From CAYMQB01 sp964392665 (GTDB lineage: Bacteria > Hydrothermota > E44-bin80): DNA of 64,000 nt. Below are positions 54,337 through 62,842 of this stretch, piece after piece. The notes below the pieces were generated by a model. It did no database searches. It had not been told where the DNA came from and saw only the letters and a list, made by a program, of their open reading frames with translations. The position numbers and the translations under genes are program-made. The stretch lies in NCBI GenBank assembly GCA_964392665.1, contig CAYMQB010000009.1, forward strand, positions 1 through 64,000, in the 5' to 3' direction. Each line of letters begins with the position of its first letter. The first letter of the stretch is position 1.

Positions 54337-55386
54337 ATGCATTTAAAAGCCATATTTGTTTCGCTTATTTGGATACTTTTCTTTGTCTTGAGTTGCGGAA
54401 AGAAACTACCACCAACCTCCCCGGATATATGGCCCCCAAAAGTGTTGAATGTTAATCCAATTGACAGACATCACATTGTTGTATATTTTTCCGAAAGGGT
54501 CGATACGATTACTTCACAGAAATTGATTAATTTCAAGATTTTAAATCCAGAGAGGTCCGAAACAACCGGCGTTATTTTCTCGGAAAGAAAAAGCAAAGGG
54601 GATGAAGTTCTACTCACCATACCTGAACTCGGGAATGATAAATACACACTTTTTGTATATAACATAAAAGACATTAAGGGAAATTTAATGAAGAATGCGG
54701 AGAAATCGTTTAAGCCAAGTTCTGAAAAGGATACAATTCCTCCGCTTCTGAAGTATTCAAGACCTTCGAGAATGTGGATCAGAGCTCCAATGGATTCGAT
54801 AATTTTGCTAAAATTTTCAGAACCAATGGATTCGTCTTCGGCAGATTTAGACAACTTTATACTTACGAATGTTCTGATCGATAGTGGGTTTGTCTGGAGT
54901 AAAACGCTGACGCAACTCAGACTCGGCTTTCACCTGAAAGAGGCTACCGTAGGCAAAGTATTCATTCTTCCTGTCTTGTCGGACCTTTCCGGTAATCGCC
55001 TTGAAGAAATGAGAATTTTGACTTTGACGGCAATGGATTCATTACCCAAAAACAGAATGAACATTAATGTTGGAAAGGAGAATGAACTGCGAACAAAAGG
55101 TTATGCATTTTTAAGATCAAGAACAAAAAAACTACTGGAAAATATTACAGTGGTTGATACAGCTTGTTCTTTCTTTTTTATGCCGGAGGATACGTACTTT
55201 GTTTCTGTTATTGCAAAGGATTCGGTTGATACAACAGGTGTTTGGTGGGGTGAGAAGAAGATAGGATTTTTCCCCGATACAACAGGAGTTCTCAATGAGA
55301 AAATTAGTCTGGATTATATTAAGAAGGACAAAATAGATCATTTCGTACTCAGCACATACGATGTGCTTTTAGGAAGTATCAAATGA
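54337..55386 (+). CDS. Ig-like (SbsA/Big_5-type) lipoprotein
   Basis: 349 residues; ATG 54337 is preferred for spacing from GGAAGG. Lipobox VLSC at about residue 20. Two repeats of the form PPKVLNVNP ... VYFSERVD and PPLLKYSRPS ... LKFSEPMDSSS follow the bacterial Ig-like Big_5 pattern. Surface or periplasmic; function unknown. Confidence 0.78.
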   Translation: MHLKAIFVSLIWILFFVLSCGKKLPPTSPDIWPPKVLNVNPIDRHHIVVYFSERVDTITSQKLINFKILNPERSETTGVIFSERKSKGDEVLLTIPELGNDKYTLFVYNIKDIKGNLMKNAEKSFKPSSEKDTIPPLLKYSRPSRMWIRAPMDSIILLKFSEPMDSSSADLDNFILTNVLIDSGFVWSKTLTQLRLGFHLKEATVGKVFILPVLSDLSGNRLEEMRILTLTAMDSLPKNRMNINVGKENELRTKGYAFLRSRTKKLLENITVVDTACSFFFMPEDTYFVSVIAKDSVDTTGVWWGEKKIGFFPDTTGVLNEKISLDYIKKDKIDHFVLSTYDVLLGSIK

Positions 55387-55500
55387 GAAAAAAGTAATCG
55401 TTTTGATTTTTCTTCATAAACCCTCAAACAATAGTATTTTCGACATATACCGGATGGTATAAGTGGAGAAGGGGGATTTAAGAACTACTAAGGAGGTATT

Positions 55501-57219
55501 GTGAGCAAATTTTCAATTCAACTGGACGCCACGACAGGGGAGAAGTACCTTGAGGTTCCCTCCGGTGGACGGATGTTAGTTGAACACCCCATTTTCAATA
55601 AGGGTTCAGCCTTCAGTCAACAGGAGAGAGAGGAACTTGGCCTTCAGGGGATTTTACCTGAACACTGTTTAACTCTGAAAGAGCAGGAGGACAAGGTATA
55701 TGAGAATTACTTGAAGGAAGAAACCCCGATACAGAAGTATCTCTATCTTCTGAGTCTTTTGGATCGTAACGAGACGTTGTTATACCGTCTTGTACTGGAT
55801 CACGCCGAGGAAATGTTGCCTATAGTTTATACTCCAACTGTTGGGGATGCTGCAAAAAGATTTAGTCATCTGTTCAGAAGACCAAGAGGTCTTTACATTT
55901 CTGCAGACAGGATTTCGCAAATCGACAGTATTCTGTCGCATGCTGCTTTCTCTAATATTAATCTCATAGTTGTAACGGATGGGGAAAGAATTTTAGGGTT
56001 AGGTGATCAAGGGATTGGTGGTATGTCAATACCTGTAGGTAAAACAAGCCTCTATGTGGTTGGTGCTGGATTGCATCCTGCTCTATGTCTGCCCATATTT
56101 TTCGATGTTGGGACAAATAACGAAGAAATTCTGAACGACCCATTGTATCTTGGATTGAAACACAAAAGACTTGTTAATGATGAATATGATGCGGTTGTCG
56201 AACAATTCGTTACTGGAGTAAAAAGGAGTTTTCCACATGCGCTCTTACAATGGGAGGATTTTGGCAAAAAGAATGCGTTACGCATTCTTAATAGATATAG
56301 GGAACGCATATTGTCGTTCAATGATGATATTCAGGGAACGGGTGCGATTACACTTGCTGTTCTTCTCACAGCAGTGAGAGGGAAGAAGGAAAAACTGAGT
56401 GACCAGCGGTTTGTGTTCTTCGGATTTGGACAGGCGGGTTATGGCATTGCAAACACAGTAATTCAAGCACTTATAGAAGAAGGACTGACACTGAAGGAAG
56501 CAAAGAAAAGAATATACCCCCTGGGGCACACAGGGTTGGTTTTAGAAGATATGAAAACGCATGAATATCAGGTACCATTTGCCCGCAGTAGAGAGGATGT
56601 GGCAGGTTGGAAGCTACAACACCCTGATAGCATTGGGCTTTTAGATACAGTATTGAATGCGAAAGCAACAGTTTTAATAGGCACTTCGGGACAAACCGGT
56701 GCATTCACAAAGGACATTCTTAAACAGATGGCAAAAAATACCGAAAGACCTATAATACTTGCACTGTCGAATCCCACAAGTAAATGTGAATGCACTGCAC
56801 AGGAAGCATCAGTTGCTACAGGAGAAAAATGTTTCATTGCTACGGGAAGTCCTTTCCCACCCGTGAGAATCATGGGCATCGAACAAGAGGTTCCTCAGTG
56901 CAATAATATGTATATATTCCCTGGAGTTGGTCTGGGAGCTATCGTATCGATGACACCAAAGATAACGAATCAAATGTTCACGGCTGCAGCAAAAGCGCTT
57001 ACATCGATGATTCCTGTAGATGAAGCCTCCAAAGGAGAACTTCTTCCGAACCTGAGCGATATACGAAAAGTTTCTGAGAATGTTGCATTTGCTGTTGCAA
57101 AGGAAGCAAGAGACAAAGGTTTTGGCATTAGATTGCCTGATGATAAATTGATGGAACTAATTAAACATTCAATGTGGAATCCAGAATATATTCCATACAG
57201 GGAGAAAAAAAATGATTAA
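55501..57219 (+). CDS. maeA: malic enzyme (NAD-type, large form)
   Basis: 572 residues from GTG 55501 behind AAGGAGG. Oxidative decarboxylation of malate to pyruvate. VYTPTVGDAAKRF, RGLYISADR, TDGERILGLGDQGIGGM, SFNDDIQGTGA and the nucleotide-binding GFGQAGYGIA are all typical of the roughly 560-residue class. NAD versus NADP cannot be decided. The 114-base gap upstream contains a short inverted repeat ATACC-GGAT-GGTAT but no clear promoter. Confidence 0.93.
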   Translation: MSKFSIQLDATTGEKYLEVPSGGRMLVEHPIFNKGSAFSQQEREELGLQGILPEHCLTLKEQEDKVYENYLKEETPIQKYLYLLSLLDRNETLLYRLVLDHAEEMLPIVYTPTVGDAAKRFSHLFRRPRGLYISADRISQIDSILSHAAFSNINLIVVTDGERILGLGDQGIGGMSIPVGKTSLYVVGAGLHPALCLPIFFDVGTNNEEILNDPLYLGLKHKRLVNDEYDAVVEQFVTGVKRSFPHALLQWEDFGKKNALRILNRYRERILSFNDDIQGTGAITLAVLLTAVRGKKEKLSDQRFVFFGFGQAGYGIANTVIQALIEEGLTLKEAKKRIYPLGHTGLVLEDMKTHEYQVPFARSREDVAGWKLQHPDSIGLLDTVLNAKATVLIGTSGQTGAFTKDILKQMAKNTERPIILALSNPTSKCECTAQEASVATGEKCFIATGSPFPPVRIMGIEQEVPQCNNMYIFPGVGLGAIVSMTPKITNQMFTAAAKALTSMIPVDEASKGELLPNLSDIRKVSENVAFAVAKEARDKGFGIRLPDDKLMELIKHSMWNPEYIPYREKKND

Positions 57220-57232
57220 AGGCTGAAAATAC

Positions 57233-57261
57233 TTGCAATTTGGCAGAATACTTCTTATATT
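57233..57261 (+). promoter_or_regulatory. promoter of the 151-residue protein gene
   Basis: TTGCAA (57233-57238), 17-base spacer, TATATT (57256-57261). Confidence 0.6.
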
Positions 57262-57316
57262 ATAGTAGTTTTGTAGGAATTCGTAAAACTTAAAGAACTG
57301 TTCGTAAGTTTATAAA

Positions 57317-57772
57317 ATGAGAGGGTTAATGTTAGATGGAATTAAGCAGCAAAGAAATCGAATCGTTGTTCACTTCAAAGACGGGAATCTGGTAAAGGGT
57401 TATACGCTTGATTTTACATCTGCAAAGGAATTTTTTCATATTATTTCCGAAACGGAAAAAGATAAACCTAGTATTCACGAGATATGGATTAGGGATCTTA
57501 AGGCAATATTTTTTGTAAAACAACTTGATGGTAATAAGAATTATTATGAGAAAAAAGAATTTGAAGAAGGAAAAAATGCGAAAATGCATGGCGTTAAAGT
57601 TAAGGTCGAATTCTCGGATGGTGAGATAATTAGAGGGAAGAGTTTCGCCTATAATAAAGCTAAGAAAGGATTTTTTGTCATTCCGGTTGACCCGGAGAGC
57701 AATAATGATAGGATATATATAGTAAGAGATGCTACAAATAATGTTGAAGTAGGAACTGCTGCTCTGGATTAA
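57317..57772 (+). CDS. conserved hypothetical protein with internal duplication
   Basis: 151 residues. Two related halves: NRIVVHFKDGNLVKGYTLDF and later VKVKVEFSDGEIIRGKSFAY. Each looks like a small beta-barrel strand pair of the FKDG...KG kind. Not recognised beyond that. Start at ATG 57317, though ATG 57329 has a better-placed GAGAGG. Ends 7 bases from the convergent selD. Confidence 0.6.
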   Translation: MRGLMLDGIKQQRNRIVVHFKDGNLVKGYTLDFTSAKEFFHIISETEKDKPSIHEIWIRDLKAIFFVKQLDGNKNYYEKKEFEEGKNAKMHGVKVKVEFSDGEIIRGKSFAYNKAKKGFFVIPVDPESNNDRIYIVRDATNNVEVGTAALD

Positions 57773-57779
57773 TTATATT

Positions 57780-58826
57780 CTATTTAATTGATATTTTTCC
57801 CCTGGGTAGAGATGTAATCTCACCAATAATTGTTGCTTTTGAAACGCTGTTTTTTCTCAAGAGTCTAATTGCTTTGTCAGCTTTTTGTCCTTCTATAGTA
57901 AATAATAGTCCTCCTGATGTCTGTGCATCGAAGAGAATATCCAGAAGATAGGATTCTATTTCCTTCTCAGTGGTAACGAAGATTTGTCTTGCCTCCCTAT
58001 TAGCATGTGTACCCGCCGGTACGATGCCCATTTTTGAGAATTTTTCAGTCTCATCGAAAATCGGCACTTTTTCAGCAAAGACAGTGGCTCCCGCATTTTC
58101 ATTGCAAACCATCTCATAAAGGTGACCTAAAAGTCCAAAACCCGTTACATCTGTAACTGCGCCAACGCCTAATTCCTGTATTACTTCGGAAGCCTTTCTA
58201 TTAAGTGTTTTCATTGTTTCTGTTACATCACGAATTGCTTTAGAAGAAGCCATTCCAGCCTTAAGGGCAGTATTGATAATGCCTGTTCCAATAGGCTTTG
58301 TGAGGATAATTTTTTCACCAACGGTAACTCCCTTATTCCTCAAGATTTTGTCGGGGTGCACGACTCCCGTTACAGCAAGTCCATATTTTAGCTCTTCATC
58401 TTCAATGCTGTGACCTCCGACAAGGGTGACATCAGCCTCATTCAATTTGTTCAAACCACCTTCAAGGATTTTTTTCAATACATCTATGGAAAGTTTCTTT
58501 TTAGGGAATGACACGATGTTAAGTGCGGTAATAGGTTTTCCACCCATTGCATAGATATCGCTCAATGCATTTGCTGCTGCGATTTCCCCAAAATCATACG
58601 GGTCATCAACGATTGGAGGAAAGAAATCCACCGACTGGACAATGGCGATTTCATCCGTCAGTTTATAAACTCCTCCATCCTCGGCGCTTTCAAACCCAGC
58701 GATAAGGTTCGGGTCATTTCTCTGTATAAGAGAACAAATAGCCTGGTCCAGGAACCCCGGACCCAGTTTTGCTGCTCACCCAGAAAATTTTGTGTATTGT
58801 GTTAGCCTGATATCCTGTTCACTCAT
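57780..58826 (-). CDS. selD: selenide, water dikinase (selenophosphate synthetase), Sec-containing
   Basis: 348 residues from ATG 58826 behind CGGAGG, reading through UGA at 58776-58778 (residue 17). SelD makes selenophosphate, the selenium donor for Sec-tRNA and selenouridine. The UGA falls in KFSG-U-AAKLGPG, exactly the active-site position that is Cys or Sec in the family. Downstream VDFFPPIVDDPYDFGEIAAANALSDIYAMGG (read in parts) and LVGGHSIED are conserved. Without readthrough the ORF would start after the catalytic loop at 58631. Confidence 0.93.
58743..58775 (-). promoter_or_regulatory. putative SECIS hairpin of selD
   Basis: CTGGGTCC (58759-58766) and GGACCAG (58743-58749) form a 7-bp stem with one bulged G and a loop GGGGTTCCT, starting 9 bases after the UGA. 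Confidence 0.55.
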
Positions 58827-58851
58827 ATTAAATTCCTCCGTTTAAAAGAAT

Positions 58852-59436
58852 CTAAATAGAAATTATTCTATCTGAATTCATCAGAGTGTTCATTATTTCA
58901 AACATATTTGAGATTCGACCCACCTTTATCATGTTCTTAATGTTGAAAAAATCTAGACAGGTGCCACAGACAAGTATTTCAATGCCATTTTTCCACAATT
59001 CTTTGAGGATACCAAGTACTTCCGAACCTTCGACAGTTAACTTAACCCCGGCATTCATAAAGATAAGTTTGCTGGGTTTAGGTTCCGTTTCTAGGAGGGT
59101 GGGGAAGAATGCTCTAATGAGTATTCTTCCAAGGCTGTCGTATCCTTTTCCTATTGTATCTGATTTGACGAAAATCGAAATCGTTTTTTCCTGTTTCAAG
59201 GCTTCTTGAAAATCATGCTTTTCTTTTTTTATCATAACCCTGAAATTATTTTGCTCCCTTTTTACTTCGACTTTACAGTTAGAATTCCGAGCAAATCTTG
59301 ATACATTCTCTGAAGCAGGTTCATTGTCAACGATAACTTCTACGACTCCCTCGTCCATTTCCTCAAGTGCTTTCTTTGTCAATACAACGGGTTGTGGACA
59401 GGGTAAATCTCTTGCATCAATCTTTTTTTTCTCCAT
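58852..59436 (-). CDS. yedF: YedF selenium metabolism protein (TusA plus DsrE-like)
   Basis: 194 residues from ATG 59436. N-terminal TusA domain with DARDLPCPQPVVLTKKAL, then a DsrE-like domain with the conserved CGTCLDFF near residue 165. Proteins of this layout sit beside selD in many Sec-using bacteria and are thought to handle selenium or sulfur. Overlaps the DUF3343 gene by 20 bases. Confidence 0.9.
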   Translation of the reverse strand: MEKKKIDARDLPCPQPVVLTKKALEEMDEGVVEVIVDNEPASENVSRFARNSNCKVEVKREQNNFRVMIKKEKHDFQEALKQEKTISIFVKSDTIGKGYDSLGRILIRAFFPTLLETEPKPSKLIFMNAGVKLTVEGSEVLGILKELWKNGIEILVCGTCLDFFNIKNMIKVGRISNMFEIMNTLMNSDRIISI

Positions 59437-59671
59437 AAGGTCTTCTCTTTCTCTCATTTTTTTCATAGATCTTAAACGAATCAAGGTTCTTGTCTTTTAG
59501 AGTTGCTACTGCTTTGTCTTTCAGTGTATCATCTATCTCCAGTGACATACTACATTCTCTTGAAATACTTTCCGGGGTTGGTATCAGATGATAGTCGATG
59601 TTTTCTGCTTTTAGAATTTCTTCGGCAATCATCACATAGTGAATGTTCTGGAAGGTAAAAATGAAATTCAT
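59417..59671 (-). CDS. DUF3343 putative Se/S carrier protein
   Basis: 84 residues. A short beta-alpha protein with a conserved cysteine (SISRECSMSLEI) as in DUF3343. The family co-occurs with yedF and selD. Start overlaps the LysR stop as ATGA, so the cluster reads lysR, DUF3343, yedF, selD. Confidence 0.85.
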   Translation of the reverse strand: MNFIFTFQNIHYVMIAEEILKAENIDYHLIPTPESISRECSMSLEIDDTLKDKAVATLKDKNLDSFKIYEKNERKRRPYGEKKD

Positions 59672-60558
59672 TGTAAATTTCGGCTTCTTATAAAATTGTA
59701 AAGAGCGGTACTTGCTCTATTGGTTGTCTCCCCTGACCTTTTTACGAGCCAGAAGTGACGCTGTATTTTTAGACCCGGGATTTCCACTTTCTTGATTAGT
59801 CCCAGCTTTAGTTCGTTCTTGATTGTTATTTCTGAAACAAATGATGCGCCGATTCCTGCAATGACTGCCTGTTTAACTGCTTCTGTGCTTCCCATTTCGA
59901 TAACTGTATTGAGTTTCTTGGCGAGAAGTTTCTTCTTTGCAAGAACCTGAACAACTGCAAGCCTTGTGCCGGAACCTATCTCTCTGAAAATAAGCGGGAT
60001 TTCAGTTAATTCCTCAAGTGATATTCTTTTTCTCTTCATAGAAGTTGGGGCAATTAAAACGATATTGTCGTTCATCAACTTTTGAAAATTGAGACCCTGT
60101 TTTCTTGTTTTCTCTCCAACTATGCCAAAGTCGACGAGTCTGTCAAAAACATCCTTAATAATGATAGAGGTATCACCAATTCGGAGAGATATTTCGATTC
60201 CATGATGTTCATTCTTAAACCGTTTAACTACTGCTGGAAGCAAATATGTCCCCGGCACGGTGCTTGCTCCAAGTCTAATCTCGCCGCGCAAAAGATTTTT
60301 AAGATCATCGATCACATTTCGCGTCTTCTGCGCAAGTCGGATGAGCTCTTTTGCATATCGATAAAGTAGTTTTCCCGAGTCGGTCGGTGTGATTCTTTCC
60401 CTTGAGCGGTTCACGAGTGTTGTTCCATAATATTTTTCAAGCTCCTTAATTTGGGTGCTAATGGATGGTTGACTCAAGAACATTCTGTTTGCCGCACTTG
60501 AGAAACTTCTTGTCTCAATAATGGCGCAGAAAGTTTCAAGGGTTCTGATTATGTTCAT
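59668..60558 (-). CDS. LysR-family transcriptional regulator of the selenium cluster
   Basis: 296 residues from ATG 60558. N-terminal winged helix-turn-helix (TLETFCAIIETRSFSSAANRMFLSQPSIS, in parts) and a substrate-binding domain resembling CysB-like or CysL-like members. First gene of the lysR-DUF3343-yedF-selD operon, so it may autoregulate it. Effector unknown. Confidence 0.92.
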   Translation of the reverse strand: MNIIRTLETFCAIIETRSFSSAANRMFLSQPSISTQIKELEKYYGTTLVNRSRERITPTDSGKLLYRYAKELIRLAQKTRNVIDDLKNLLRGEIRLGASTVPGTYLLPAVVKRFKNEHHGIEISLRIGDTSIIIKDVFDRLVDFGIVGEKTRKQGLNFQKLMNDNIVLIAPTSMKRKRISLEELTEIPLIFREIGSGTRLAVVQVLAKKKLLAKKLNTVIEMGSTEAVKQAVIAGIGASFVSEITIKNELKLGLIKKVEIPGLKIQRHFWLVKRSGETTNRASTALYNFIRSRNLQ

Positions 60559-60564
60559 AAAACA

Positions 60565-60593
60565 AGTATACATTAGGAAATATATTTTGTCAA
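60565..60593 (-). promoter_or_regulatory. promoter of the selenium operon, leaderless
   Basis: TTGACA (60588-60593), 17-base spacer, TATACT (60565-60570) on the minus strand, ending 6 bases before ATG 60558. Confidence 0.8.
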
Positions 60594-60673
60594 ATAAGAA
60601 ATTTTTATGTAAGATACCGTTATGTTTTGTTTTTTTTTATGAAAAGAAACGAAGAAGTTAATCGGGAAAAGGA

Positions 60674-60702
60674 TTGACAATTAGATTCGAATCGTATATA
60701 GT
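60674..60702 (+). promoter_or_regulatory. promoter with palindromic spacer, HAD gene
   Basis: TTGACA (60674-60679), 17-base spacer, TATAGT (60697-60702). The spacer contains the perfect 10-bp palindrome GATTCGAATC (60684-60693), a candidate operator. The leader to ATG 60795 is about 86 bases. Confidence 0.7.
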
Positions 60703-60794
60703 CTGTTAATGATAAACGCATTACATCTTGTGATTTTGTTTATACATAGTGATTTCTTTGTTGAATACAAAGTGTAGCGGGATATGGAGAGAAA

Positions 60795-61265
60795 ATGATT
60801 GAAATAATGATTCCTGGAAGAGGAAGGATTGAGATAAGAAATATTGTTTTTGATGTGAACGGAACAATCGCTACTGATGGAAACATTAACAAAGCAACAA
60901 AGAGAAGAATTGAAGAGCTTTCTCGACAGTTATCGGTTTATCTTCTTACAGCAGACACATACGGACTAATAGATGTGGAAATGGCAGGGAGCAGTGCTAA
61001 AATAGAAAAGATTGCACAACCGGAAGAGACGAAGAAGAAGGAACAATTTGTAAGAGAACTCGGTGCGAAAGAAACAATAGCAGTTGGTAATGGTGCAAAT
61101 GATGTTCTAATGTTAAAGGAAGCGATTCTGGGTATCTGTGTAGTGGATGAAGAAGGTGCCTGCTCGAAGGCAATAGAGAATTCGGATATTGTCGTTTACG
61201 GAAAGGAGAATGCTTTTGGTCTTCTTGAGAATCCTAAAAGAATCGTGGCGACTCTGAGATGTTGA
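60795..61265 (+). CDS. HAD-superfamily soluble P-type-ATPase-like phosphatase
   Basis: 156 residues. HAD motif I FDVNGTIATDG (about residue 19), motif II LLTADT and motif III/IV VGNGANDVLML are present, without a membrane region. It resembles the small soluble family related to the P-domain of P-type ATPases. Substrate unknown. Confidence 0.88.
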   Translation: MIEIMIPGRGRIEIRNIVFDVNGTIATDGNINKATKRRIEELSRQLSVYLLTADTYGLIDVEMAGSSAKIEKIAQPEETKKKEQFVRELGAKETIAVGNGANDVLMLKEAILGICVVDEEGACSKAIENSDIVVYGKENAFGLLENPKRIVATLRC

Positions 61266-61302
61266 AAGGTACTGACACAGTAAACAAAAAATTGTTTTCT
61301 AC

Positions 61303-61331
61303 TTGACATTTTTGTATTCTAAGTTTATGTT
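61303..61331 (+). promoter_or_regulatory. promoter of the radical SAM gene
   Basis: TTGACA (61303-61308), 17-base spacer, TATGTT (61326-61331). Confidence 0.6.
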
Positions 61332-61395
61332 TGTGGCAAATGAGCGAGTTAGAGTATCTTCTATTAGCAATAAATTTAACTGAGAACAGCAAAAA

Positions 61396-62718
61396 ATGAA
61401 CGTTAGTTTAATTTCTCCCAGATCACCGGTAGCTATTGCAAGTAATAGAGAAAAAGCGGTTAATTTTTCTCGTTTGAGCCTGGCAACTGTGGCAGCATTA
61501 TTTCCCAGGGATACACAGCTTCAAATAATCAATGATAATCTGGACGGAGTAAATTTTGATAAAAAAATCGATCTGGTCGGAATAACAGCAATAACATCCA
61601 CTGCTCCCAGAGCATATGAAATTGCCGATAGGTTTCGTGAAAAAGGAATTACTGTTGTACTTGGTGGTATACACCCTTCGGCACTCCCTGAGGAGGCAGC
61701 CCTGCATGCCGATGCGGTTGTTATTGGTGAAGCAGAGGGATTAGTGCAGGAATTGGTCGAGGATTTTAAAAATGGACGGTTGAAAAAGTTCTATCATTCC
61801 AACCGAAGGCCAAGTCTTGCGAATCTTCCCATGCCAAGAACGGACCTTTTGTCTGGAAACAGGTACTATAAAGAGATGGATATGATCCAGACTACAAGAG
61901 GGTGTCCTTTTAATTGTGAGTTTTGCAGCGTCACAAACTTCTTTGGACGCACCTACCGTCAACGTCCGATTCAAGATGTAATTGAGGAAATCAAACAATT
62001 AAAAAGACGAAACATAAAATTCTTCGTAGATGACAATATTGCTGGTCACCCAGCATATGCAAAAAAACTCTTTAAGGCTCTGATTCCTTTGAACATAAAG
62101 TGGTTTGGACAGGGGTCAGTGATTATTTCAAGAGATGAAGAATTACTCAGACTTGCTGCTAAAAGCGGGTGTCTCTCTCTCTATATGGGTTTTGAATCTT
62201 TATCACCCGATAGTTTAAAACAGGTGGGGAAAAGTGTGAACTTGTTGCAGGACTATAGAACAGCTATAAAGAAAATGCACGATAATGGGATTGGGATTAT
62301 TGGGGCATTTATTTTTGGTTTTGATGCCGACGATATGAGTGTTTTTGAAGAAACAGTTGATTTTATAGAAAGAACTCAGATTGAACTTGCAAGTTTTGCT
62401 ATTCTAACACCGCTGCCCGGGACTTTGCTCTATGAGAAAATGGAAAAACAGGAAAGAATATTCGAATATGATTGGTCAAAATATACCTGTGGAGAAGTTG
62501 TATTCCGTCCTAAATTGCTTACAGCAGATCAGCTCCAGGGTGGTTATTACTGGGCACGAAAACAAAGTTCATCGCTTCGTTCAATATTTCAAAGGACATT
62601 TCATTTAAGAAAATCTGCTCTCTTATACCTTCCAATTAACTTAATAATGAGAAGAGCAGTCCGTAATTTCCTGAAGGACCCGAAGGTTTCCCAGGTAGCT
62701 TCTCGTTTTTGCGCTTAG
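61396..62718 (+). CDS. B12-binding radical SAM protein
   Basis: 440 residues. N-terminal cobalamin-binding domain (residues 1-140; VGITAITSTAPRAYEIADRF, GGIHPSALPEEA), then a radical SAM domain with CxxxCxxC cluster motif GCPFNCEFCSV (about residue 175), FFVDDNIAG and GAFIFGFDAD. Such enzymes methylate or rearrange unactivated carbons, often in lipids or natural products. Product unknown. The next gene is a paralogue. Confidence 0.9.
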   Translation: MNVSLISPRSPVAIASNREKAVNFSRLSLATVAALFPRDTQLQIINDNLDGVNFDKKIDLVGITAITSTAPRAYEIADRFREKGITVVLGGIHPSALPEEAALHADAVVIGEAEGLVQELVEDFKNGRLKKFYHSNRRPSLANLPMPRTDLLSGNRYYKEMDMIQTTRGCPFNCEFCSVTNFFGRTYRQRPIQDVIEEIKQLKRRNIKFFVDDNIAGHPAYAKKLFKALIPLNIKWFGQGSVIISRDEELLRLAAKSGCLSLYMGFESLSPDSLKQVGKSVNLLQDYRTAIKKMHDNGIGIIGAFIFGFDADDMSVFEETVDFIERTQIELASFAILTPLPGTLLYEKMEKQERIFEYDWSKYTCGEVVFRPKLLTADQLQGGYYWARKQSSSLRSIFQRTFHLRKSALLYLPINLIMRRAVRNFLKDPKVSQVASRFCA

Positions 62719-62842
62719 AAAAGGAAAGAGGGACCCCGTGAAAGTACAACGTGAAAATATCTGAAAGAAAAATGTTAGAAGGAGTTCCTAGTTGGGAATA
62801 AAAGGATTTTTAGCCATAAATCTTCATTGATTAAAATTGGGC

